A stretch of DNA of 9,081 nt, from positions 1-9,081 of the forward strand of contig DDCY01000031.1 in NCBI GenBank assembly GCA_002335865.1, given 5' to 3'. Source of the stretch: Saprospiraceae bacterium UBA1994 (GTDB taxonomy: Bacteria > Bacteroidota > Bacteroidia > Chitinophagales > Saprospiraceae). The notes under the pieces were generated by a model. The model had not been told where the DNA came from. It ran no database searches and saw only the letters and a program-made list of their open reading frames with translations. This document shows positions 1-6,056 of this stretch, one piece after another; the stretch's first letter is position 1; the number at the start of each line of letters is the position of its first letter. Both the position numbers and the translations under genes were made by a program.

Positions 1-225
1 TGTGCCTAGTAAATCTCCACTTGGACATTGAAATGCTACGTTAGTAACATCTGCTGACATGACACCAAGTCCACCACCACAGAAGAAACCGACTGCATTA
101 GTACCTGGATTAGCATTGCTAATGTCAGATTGTGTTACGTTAAAATCGTATGTCTGTGCACTCATAGAGAATGTCATCAACAAACACACGAACATCGAAA
201 GTAAAATTTGTATCTTATCTTTCAT
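1..225 (-). CDS. Exported protein of unknown function, N-terminal part only (runs off left edge)
   Basis: The frame opens at ATG (225-223) and stays open for 75 codons to the window edge, so the C-terminus is missing. Residues 1-24 form a Sec signal peptide: a charged start (MKDK), a hydrophobic core and a likely signal peptidase I site after MSA, leaving Gln as the first mature residue. The mature part seen is about 51 residues, polar, with a Gly-rich FFCGGGLG stretch and two Cys. I do not recognise a family. It starts 38 bp after the stop of the upstream small gene with no terminator between, so the two are probably co-transcribed. Its leader resembles that gene's leader. ATG is chosen because it directly precedes the signal peptide and follows the conserved leader. 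Whether it is a long adhesin with a T9SS tail cannot be told from this window. Confidence 0.72.
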   Translation of the reverse strand, partial: MKDKIQILLSMFVCLLMTFSMSAQTYDFNVTQSDISNANPGTNAVGFFCGGGLGVMSADVTNVAFQCPSGDLLGT

Positions 226-247
226 GAGTTTAAGTTTAGTTATTAAA
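226..247 (-). promoter_or_regulatory. Conserved AT-rich 5' leader, copy 1
   Basis: Read on the minus strand, the bases just before the ATG of the left-edge gene contain TTTAATAAC, followed by 13 A/C/T-rich bases ending in CTC before ATGAAA. Almost the same arrangement precedes the next gene upstream (633-655). There is no Shine-Dalgarno sequence, which is usual in Bacteroidetes, so this may be a translation-initiation leader. It could also reflect duplication of a leader plus signal peptide. Confidence 0.35.
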
Positions 248-263
248 ATTTAAAAATTGGTTT

Positions 264-632
264 TTAGTCTGCGAGTAGATCTTCAGTGAATTTCTTCACT
301 TCCTCTACCATTGCATTTTTGTTAGCATCTACGTTTACTGCCATTGAGTTGGAAGCAAAATCTATTGCCGCTTGCACTTCTGCATTTTGAGAAGTTAAAC
401 CCTCTAGAACAAGTCCTAGAAAAGCTTCCTTAAGTCTTACGTCAATTGAAACCTGCGGTGGTGTACTAGCAAACGACGAAGTCGTAACTACTGGCGTTAC
501 CTGCTGGAGTGTAGAAATTTCATTTCTTACTATTGTTGCAGCTTGATCTGTAGGCACATATTGTGCTGACATTTCTTGTACTCCTAATAAGAACGTGAAC
601 GCTAATGAACAAATGAACATCAGTTTTTTCAT
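264..632 (-). CDS. Small exported protein of unknown function (122 aa)
   Basis: Residues 1-23 are a clear Sec signal peptide (MKKLMF, hydrophobic core, EMSA) with Gln predicted as the first mature residue. The mature protein is about 99 residues. It begins with a stretch likely to be helical, continues through a Thr/Ser/Val/Pro-rich segment around residues 45-63, and ends in an acidic helical region (about 67-122) with a charged tail, FTEDLLAD. There are no Cys in the mature part, no lipobox and no T9SS sorting tail, so a periplasmic location is likeliest. I do not recognise a family. It precedes the left-edge exported gene by 38 bp, probably in one transcript. ATG at 632-630 is supported by the signal peptide and the leader before it. 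Coding is supported by the open frame with a good signal peptide; no function can be assigned. Confidence 0.75.
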   Translation of the reverse strand: MKKLMFICSLAFTFLLGVQEMSAQYVPTDQAATIVRNEISTLQQVTPVVTTSSFASTPPQVSIDVRLKEAFLGLVLEGLTSQNAEVQAAIDFASNSMAVNVDANKNAMVEEVKKFTEDLLAD

Positions 633-655
633 GAGATTGAGTTTTGGTTATTAAA
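633..655 (-). promoter_or_regulatory. Conserved AT-rich 5' leader, copy 2
   Basis: On the minus strand this contains TTTAATAAC, then 14 bases ending in CTC, then ATGAAA. It matches the leader at 226-247 with a one-base length difference and a few substitutions. It marks the start of the 122-residue exported protein. Its role in translation initiation or regulation is inferred. Confidence 0.35.
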
Positions 656-1141
656 TGTATTTCGATTAAAAAAAATTAGCCAATGCTGTAAGTGCATACG
701 CACGTATCCCTTTACCCACTCACGTAAGTAAAAAGAATAATTAATAGAGGCCTTAGAGAAAAATTAATGTCAACCTGGGTGGTAGATTATCGTCTTAATT
801 ATAGTCAGTCCAGATCGACGGGGTTGTAGTTGTCTTTTTATTTTTCGTCTTTATCAATGCCAAAACCATACTTCTATGGTGTGCCAAAGATTATTAAACA
901 CAAATATACATTTCCACCAAACATACTATCTACCCATACGCAGGTAATTATTACATGGCAATTATCTATAATGTGTAATCATTAAATACATAAGCATTAC
1001 TGATCTTGCACAAAGATATTTAATTAAACCTATTAAAAAAATTTATATATAAATATTTTTATTTATAACTACACTCTCTCTCAGGGACTAAGCATACTTT
1101 TCGAAAGTCAAAAGAAGGCTAATGCACCAGAAATAATCAAT
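656..1141. other. Intergenic region without a convincing gene
   Basis: About 490 bp between the terminator of the PorP/SprF operon and the leader of the small exported gene. Stop codons are frequent and no coding frame is credible. It should hold the promoter of the 632-264 gene. On the minus strand TATATTTG (908-901) and TATCTTTG (1018-1011) both fit the Bacteroidetes -7 consensus TAnnTTTG. Neither has a well-spaced -33 TTTG, and both lie more than 250 bp from the start codon, so no promoter is called. A 6-bp hairpin (865-880) is flanked by direct TGCCAAA repeats (858-864 and 882-888). A short CT repeat lies near 1073-1081. No tRNA or known riboswitch was recognised. Confidence 0.6.
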
Positions 1142-1178
1142 AAAAAAAAGGGTTCACATGACTTGCATGTGAACCCTT
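1142..1178 (-). terminator. Rho-independent terminator after the PorP/SprF gene
   Basis: A perfect 13-bp inverted repeat (AAGGGTTCACATG at 1148-1160, its complement at 1166-1178) encloses a 5-base loop. The eight A at 1142-1149, which overlap the stem base by two, form a T run on the minus strand. The stem starts 25 bp past the stop codon at 1204, so it ends the 5350-1204 operon. Confidence 0.93.
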
Positions 1179-1203
1179 GGAATAATTTATATGAGGTACT
1201 TTT

Positions 1204-2142
1204 TTACTGAATACCTTCCACTTTGATCATTTTTTTCTTTGCACTGAGGTTTAAACTGAGTGTAATCTCATGAGCACCATTATTATATTTTTGAAATTCT
1301 GTATTCGATATATTATACGAATAGTTGAACCCAACGTTGTCTATTTTTGTACCTAACAAGAATCCAAGTCTTTTCTCCCCACCTAGAGTATAATTTACCC
1401 CACTTACTAATTTTTCTTCTAAGAAATTAAACATCATATTAAGATCTACATGCGTAGGTACTTGATTTAGCTTCTTGATCGTAATCGATGGTATAATATG
1501 AATACCGCTTCCTACAGAATAATAATCAAAACCACCATATAAGATCATACCTATTTCTCTTTCTGTCTCTTCTCCTGGCACATCTTCTGATACTCTACTA
1601 CTAACCAGTGAAGGAAATGACACTCCATAAGTCACTTTCTCATCATACACACCGTGCACCCCCACAGATATATCAAAAAATTGAGCACCATCTAATCTCC
1701 TCAAGATAACTTCGTCTGTAGCGTCGACACCATCTAGTGCTCCACCACCCAATCTATGCTGAACATATTCTGTATTAAGACCGAACCCTAACTTATTGGT
1801 AGGTGAATCGATCGTGTAAGAGAAACCTATTAGACCTTTGGTAGTTTCTAACTCTCCAAAACTATCTCTAAATAGCCCAGCACCGAAACCTACCCGATTA
1901 CCTAGATTGCCATTGTAATTGAAATGTATAGTACTTGGTGATCCTTCGAAAGAAGACCAGCTATTACGATAATTAAACAGAAGCTCATGATCACCTGATA
2001 CTCCAATAGCACCTGGATTTACTAATACAGGAAACATAAAGCTCTGAGCAGATATATATCTCTCATCGAAGTACCTCTCCTGAGCCGATGCCATGAATGA
2101 CATAATGACCAATGCCAAAGTAAATAATACTTGATTTTTCAT
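1204..2142 (-). CDS. PorP/SprF family type IX secretion system membrane protein
   Basis: This 312-residue protein matches the PorP/SprF family in length and pattern. A signal peptide (1-20, ending MASA) leaves Gln first in the mature chain. Near the N-terminus are the family's usual NPG/NPA-type turn (VNPGAIG, about 41-47) and an aromatic YRNSW strand followed by a Gly-Ser-Pro turn (about 58-70). The rest alternates polar and hydrophobic residues with Gly/aromatic-rich strands (GFGAGLF, GFGLNTEY, LGFLLGTK, VGFNYSY), as expected of an outer-membrane beta-barrel. The tail has the typical GAHEITLSLNL strand. PorP is a T9SS component; SprF-like paralogues are needed for secretion of type B C-terminal-domain proteins such as SprB. 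This gene starts 61 bp after the stop of such a cargo gene and is followed by a terminator, so it is the distal gene of a two-gene operon and probably the dedicated partner of that cargo. It is more likely an SprF-like paralogue than the core PorP. Confidence 0.93.
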   Translation of the reverse strand: MKNQVLFTLALVIMSFMASAQERYFDERYISAQSFMFPVLVNPGAIGVSGDHELLFNYRNSWSSFEGSPSTIHFNYNGNLGNRVGFGAGLFRDSFGELETTKGLIGFSYTIDSPTNKLGFGLNTEYVQHRLGGGALDGVDATDEVILRRLDGAQFFDISVGVHGVYDEKVTYGVSFPSLVSSRVSEDVPGEETEREIGMILYGGFDYYSVGSGIHIIPSITIKKLNQVPTHVDLNMMFNFLEEKLVSGVNYTLGGEKRLGFLLGTKIDNVGFNYSYNISNTEFQKYNNGAHEITLSLNLSAKKKMIKVEGIQ

Positions 2143-2203
2143 CTATTATAATTTTTGCTTTTTTAAAAAGCTGATTTTACTTATTGTTTTCTTATTTGGT
2201 ATA
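2143..2203. other. Short spacer inside the cargo-PorP/SprF operon
   Basis: This 61-bp AT-rich gap has no promoter consensus that I can see and no strong terminator. The palindrome at 2157-2171 (GCTTTTT and its complement around one base) would form only a weak A/T hairpin. Co-transcription of the flanking genes is therefore expected, with a possible mild attenuator at most. Confidence 0.4.
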
Positions 2204-5200
2204 CTAATCTCTGAGTAGTGTCAGTGTACCTTGCTCTACTCTTCTTCCCTCTGCTCCATCATTAATATTGAGCACCCACATATATCCTCCTTCGCTAAGC
2301 ACTACTCCACTATCACTTACTCCATTGAACGAGTTGTCATAATCAGCATTAGAATACACTTCTCTTCCATATCTATCAAAAATATATAATCCAGCTACTC
2401 TATTATTTATACAATTGAATGTAAAGAAGTCATTCTTTCCATCATTATTAGGAGTAATTATTTTTCGAGGTACCCAACATGGAACATCAAATCCACCACC
2501 CACTTCAATATCGATAAGCATAAACACACAGCCATTATCATCAGTTATTACTAGATCGTAAAATCCTGCACAAAGATTAGAAACAGATGGTGTATCCCAG
2601 TCCTGGTTTACCCATTGGTATGTATAAAACCCTGTGCCTCCTGAAGCTACTACATCTATAAATCCATCACAATTATTATTATCATCCCCTGTGCTAACAG
2701 TAGCATCAATATCTGATGGCTCATTGATTTCTATGTCTACTTGAATGTCAGTAGCATTATTTACATCAGTTACTGCTATTGAATAAATACCTGCGCACAA
2801 TCCATCAAAACTAAATGGACCTGAAGAATCTAAAGTTTGAGTAGAATTTGATGGACCAGAAAGGACAATTGTTAATGTTCCTTCTGTCACACTGAGAACA
2901 GAACTAGCTATAACACCTGTACAGTCACCGAAACAACCATCAACATTTGTTGTAGTTACAGTTCCAATCAATGGAATAGTTATAGTATTATTAACTTCAA
3001 TACCTAGCTGTGACACTGAACATCCTTTAGAGTCTGTCACAGTTACATCATACAATCCAGCAGATAATCCAGTTGCTACGTTAGTATCATCTACAATTGT
3101 ATTACTAACATCAGGATTCCACAAATATGAATAAGGAGCTGTCCCATTAGGAGTTATCGTAATAGACCCGTCCATCATTCCATTAGATTCATTAGAAACG
3201 GATACCGTAAAAGTAATTTCCTCAGGATCTGTTAAACTAACTGAACCTTCAGCAGTATTTCCATTCGTATCTGTTACGGTCACGCCGTAATCTCCCGCTG
3301 CCAATCCTGTTCCATCTCCTCCGCCTTCGTAATCGAACATATATGGAGGACATCCGCCACTTGCAGCTCCTGATATAGATCCATCATTAGATCCATTACA
3401 TATAGGATTTGTAACTGTAGAATTGGTTACATCAAATATTAAAGGATCCGTAATAACTGTAAGCATAACAGTAGCTAAACAATCATTTTCATCAAATATT
3501 GTAATCATATAATCTCCTGCCGGCAATTCTGTAGCAGAATCTGTTGTACTTACATCTGGCACCCAAGTGTAAGTAAGTGTTCCTGTTCCTCCAGTCGCAT
3601 TAATTGTAATACTTCCTGTATCTTCTTCACATGATGCTGCATTAGTTATAGAAGGATTGGTAGCAATAGAAGCTGGATCTATGATTGCTTGATCAAACAT
3701 ACATACAACAGCACCAGATGCATCTGTTAGTTCGAAAGTATAACTTCCTGCACCTACCGCGTTTAAATTGCAATTAGCGTCTCCAGGTGTTGTTTGTATT
3801 GGCGTGGATTCTCCATTAAGGTACCAGTTACAATCGCAAGTATCATCTGCCTCCACTATTACTATGATATCTCCATCGCCTCCAGGACATAAAGGTTGAG
3901 AGACCTCTACAAGCATACAAGTATGGATACAGGGCAGAACTGATACGCTTCCATTAGAAACCGTGAATGGTATTGCCATGCCTACAGGATCGCTAAACTC
4001 GATATCTGAAATATCTGTACTTTCAAAAGTAACTACAGATGTAGGTGTGGTTTCACAATCTCCTACTACAGTAAAACAAGCTTGAAATAATATCGCATCA
4101 TCATCAAGTGTCGCAGGATTTATATTATCCCAAGTAAAACTTAGATTATCCGGGTCTGTTGTAAAGTTAAAATTACTAGTAGTAAGTCCTAAAGTGGTAT
4201 TAAGCATTTCAACACTACTGTATTCGACAATGGCATTATCCCATTGTAAATTAGCTTGATAACCTGTGACGTCTGTAAAACCTCTTACTGTGATATCCAC
4301 ACACACAACCTCACCTTCTAGACCACTTACATCATTAGCGATAAGTTGAACACCATCACCTACAATATCACCGATAGTAACTGTACCTTGATCGAGGCAG
4401 AATTCAACTCCTGCTCCTAACTGCACTACTTCTACACCAAAGTTTCCAATATTACCAAATTCAATTGATATCATATCTCCATCATCACCAATTACATCGA
4501 AACATAATTCGTATAAGACAGAACTATCAGGAAGAGATTGAGGTGTACTACCTGTCTCATCAGTCCAGAATTGGCGAATCATACCCATTTCGGCATCGTT
4601 ATCATTAAAAACGAAACCTGAGTTAGGGTCATTTGGAGGATCAATAACAAATCCAAGATTTTGGAAACCCGTATATTCCATTACTGAAGGATCCCAAATG
4701 ATACCTGCTTGTAACGCTTCTATATCTATAAAATTATAAACTGTAATAGGAATACAAATACTGCTTCCTGCAGGTGCTGTAATACATGGCATAGATAAGA
4801 TGACACCAGGAAAATCTTCGCATTCATTGATGCAATCAAGCTCTCCACTTTCACAATCAGTACCAGAAACTAATATATCTCCACCGGTAGAAGTAACAGT
4901 TACCTCTTCGAAGTTTTCGTCTCCTGCTTCTTCATTTTCAAATCCAAAAGAAGAAGTTGCACATTCTGCACCTGTTGCATTCAATACAATGGTAAAAAGT
5001 CGTGCATCATCTGCTAGACTTTCTGCTGGTGGGGTAAATTTTGTCCAAGAGGTACTTACCGTCCCATCCTTAATCGAACCATCACCTGGCAATCCAAAGT
5101 TGGTGACTAGAGAATAAGATGTAAGATCTTGGTTAACATTTTTCACTTCTACAAAAGTCATCACCAAAGTATCCCAAACTACATTAAATTGAAATGTTGA

Positions 5201-5350
5201 GAGAGAGTTAAATTCATTAGCGGTGATATCTACTTCTAAATTAGTGCCCATCGCTGCTTCCCCACCCTCAGTAGAGATAGTAAGTTGCGCGAAAGACACA
5301 CTAGCTGTTGCTAGAAAAAGGAATAGAAATATATTTTTTAGTATTCTCAT
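2204..5350 (-). CDS. Cohesin- and SprB-repeat-containing surface protein with gliding-motility-type (type B) T9SS C-terminal domain
   Basis: A 1048-residue exported multidomain protein. Residues 1-21 are a signal peptide with Gln at +1. Three tandem cohesin-like beta-sandwich domains follow, at about 22-163, 183-327 and 335-472. Each has the cohesin pattern of a V-x-I-T-V strand, a short F/Y turn, a Q-x-x-(L/I/V)-x-W-D strand, hydrophobic-plus-E/Y, a later S-F/S-W/Q-F-W strand and an L-F/L-x-x-x-F-x-V strand. Residues about 480-950 are about six diverged SprB-like Ig-type repeats, with C-N-G-S-N-D-G-S-I-type starts, GTGTLTYTW-type middles and LPAGDY/LSAGLY...VTVTD ends. Residues about 955-1048 are the gliding motility-associated domain (CHU_C type): ITPNNDGKNDFF, YIFDRYGREVYSN, GGYMWVLNI and a GTLTLLRD end. 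This is a type B T9SS sorting signal. The protein is probably carried across the outer membrane and displayed, with the adjacent PorP/SprF as partner. Cohesin domains in other systems bind dockerins or carbohydrate-related partners, so a scaffold or adhesin role is inferred. No catalytic motif is visible. Confidence 0.93.
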   Translation of the reverse strand: MRILKNIFLFLFLATASVSFAQLTISTEGGEAAMGTNLEVDITANEFNSLSTFQFNVVWDTLVMTFVEVKNVNQDLTSYSLVTNFGLPGDGSIKDGTVSTSWTKFTPPAESLADDARLFTIVLNATGAECATSSFGFENEEAGDENFEEVTVTSTGGDILVSGTDCESGELDCINECEDFPGVILSMPCITAPAGSSICIPITVYNFIDIEALQAGIIWDPSVMEYTGFQNLGFVIDPPNDPNSGFVFNDNDAEMGMIRQFWTDETGSTPQSLPDSSVLYELCFDVIGDDGDMISIEFGNIGNFGVEVVQLGAGVEFCLDQGTVTIGDIVGDGVQLIANDVSGLEGEVVCVDITVRGFTDVTGYQANLQWDNAIVEYSSVEMLNTTLGLTTSNFNFTTDPDNLSFTWDNINPATLDDDAILFQACFTVVGDCETTPTSVVTFESTDISDIEFSDPVGMAIPFTVSNGSVSVLPCIHTCMLVEVSQPLCPGGDGDIIVIVEADDTCDCNWYLNGESTPIQTTPGDANCNLNAVGAGSYTFELTDASGAVVCMFDQAIIDPASIATNPSITNAASCEEDTGSITINATGGTGTLTYTWVPDVSTTDSATELPAGDYMITIFDENDCLATVMLTVITDPLIFDVTNSTVTNPICNGSNDGSISGAASGGCPPYMFDYEGGGDGTGLAAGDYGVTVTDTNGNTAEGSVSLTDPEEITFTVSVSNESNGMMDGSITITPNGTAPYSYLWNPDVSNTIVDDTNVATGLSAGLYDVTVTDSKGCSVSQLGIEVNNTITIPLIGTVTTTNVDGCFGDCTGVIASSVLSVTEGTLTIVLSGPSNSTQTLDSSGPFSFDGLCAGIYSIAVTDVNNATDIQVDIEINEPSDIDATVSTGDDNNNCDGFIDVVASGGTGFYTYQWVNQDWDTPSVSNLCAGFYDLVITDDNGCVFMLIDIEVGGGFDVPCWVPRKIITPNNDGKNDFFTFNCINNRVAGLYIFDRYGREVYSNADYDNSFNGVSDSGVVLSEGGYMWVLNINDGAEGRRVEQGTLTLLRD

Positions 5351-5489
5351 TATGAGTAAAATTTATTCTTAATAATTCTATATTATTCTAAAATATGTTG
5401 TCAATCAAAATTTTCGAAAACCATCATACATAAACTGATGACTAAAAGCCTTTATGTGCTGCATGAGATTTAACAGACGCTGTAAATTA

Positions 5490-5515
5490 CAAAGTTAACA
5501 ATCATTTCGTCAAAA
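5490..5515 (-). promoter_or_regulatory. Candidate Bacteroidetes-type promoter for the 5350-1204 operon
   Basis: On the minus strand TAACTTTG (5497-5490) fits the Bacteroidetes -7 consensus TAnnTTTG exactly. TTTTG (5515-5511) lies upstream as a possible -33 element, but the 13-base spacer is shorter than the usual roughly 19-20, so the match is imperfect. It would give a 5' untranslated region of about 130 bases. Confidence 0.3.
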
Positions 5516-5516
5516 T

Positions 5517-5532
5517 TGCCATGTAATGCCAT
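5517..5532. promoter_or_regulatory. Direct repeat TGCCAT with 10-bp period, candidate operator
   Basis: TGCCATGTAATGCCAT holds two identical hexamers whose starts are 10 bp apart, one helical turn. On the minus strand it lies immediately upstream of the candidate -33 element of the cargo-PorP/SprF operon, where an activator would bind. The regulator is unknown. Confidence 0.28.
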
Positions 5533-5995
5533 ACATATTACTGTTGTAATCTCTATTTAAAAATATCAGATGCAAATAGCGAGCCAATACATTGCATAAA
5601 ATCGTAATGTGTCTGAAAATCTTCTTTTTTTTAATTACTTCTTGGAAAAGAAGGTTCAACTATTGATAAATAAATATACGAATAGTTTGGGGGGATGTAG
5701 AAAAACCAAAGACAATCGATAAGTAAATAATCAAACCTTCAAAGCATCTTTCTCTTAAAGGCTATCAATCGTTAGGGAGAATTCCATTTGATGAAACGGT
5801 TTATTATCACAGTTTATCGGATACGCTTAACCCAGTTCATGACACTTATATCAAACTAGTTGTTTTTTTACCCGCAAGTCCTATACAGACTTCACCTGTG
5901 TATACAGGCAATTTGATAGAAAATCCTTTAATTATATTTGATTTAAACTTTGTAAAGTCACTTCGCGAGCTGAACTTTAATTGCTAAAACATTAG
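5533..5995. other. Intergenic region between the two large surface-protein units
   Basis: About 460 bp with no gene I can support. On the plus strand a frame without ATG is open from 5727 to a TAA at 5985-5987 (86 codons), following an in-frame TAA at 5724. It reads protein-like but matches no family I know, so it is chance or a gene remnant. Minor hairpins occur at 5638-5653 (CTTCTT, GGAA loop, AAGAAG), 5876-5892 (AAGTC/GACTT) and 5895-5908 (CCTGT/ACAGG). None has a T run that would make it a terminator. No tRNA, known riboswitch or mobile element was seen. Confidence 0.5.
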
Positions 5996-6038
5996 AAAAA
6001 TAAATGAGCCCATTGACTTGCGTCAATGGGCTCATTTA
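5996..6038 (-). terminator. Rho-independent terminator after the dockerin/cohesin surface protein
   Basis: A perfect 17-bp inverted repeat (6001-6017 with 6022-6038) has a 4-base loop that reads GCAA on the minus strand, a GNRA tetraloop. The A run at 5996-6000 gives TTTTT on the minus strand after the stem. The stem begins 18 bp past the stop codon at 6057, so this separates the right-hand gene from the 5350-1204 operon. Confidence 0.93.
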
Positions 6039-6056
6039 AATTACATTTCTTACTTT

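Noticed and set aside
59..253. Plus-strand 64-residue open frame
   Set aside because: It overlaps the signal-peptide-encoding start of the minus-strand gene at 225-1 and its leader. The product is low-complexity at the N-terminus with no domain; it is a shadow frame.
656..1141. CRISPR array, tRNA or mobile element in the gene-free stretch
   Set aside because: There is no regularly spaced repeat, cloverleaf or transposase frame. The short CT run near 1073-1081 is simple sequence only.
2157..2171. Palindrome in the cargo-PorP/SprF spacer as a terminator
   Set aside because: The stem is nearly all A/T with a one-base centre and would be very unstable. It does not argue against an operon.
4800..5117. 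Plus-strand 105-residue open frame
   Set aside because: It lies wholly inside the first cohesin-coding part of the 5350-2204 gene. The Ser/Pro-rich product is what the antisense of that region would give.
5638..5653. CTTCTT-GGAA-AAGAAG hairpin as a terminator
   Set aside because: There is no T run on the 3' side on either strand, and no gene ends next to it.
5791..5859. 22-codon ATG frame on the plus strand with AGGGAG upstream
   Set aside because: It is very short, its purine-rich box is further from the ATG than usual, Bacteroidetes rarely rely on such boxes, and the product has no recognisable feature.
5876..5908. Two short tandem hairpins (AAGTC/GACTT and CCTGT/ACAGG) as a structured RNA
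   Set aside because: Five-bp stems of this kind are expected by chance in AT-rich DNA, and no conserved riboswitch core is visible.
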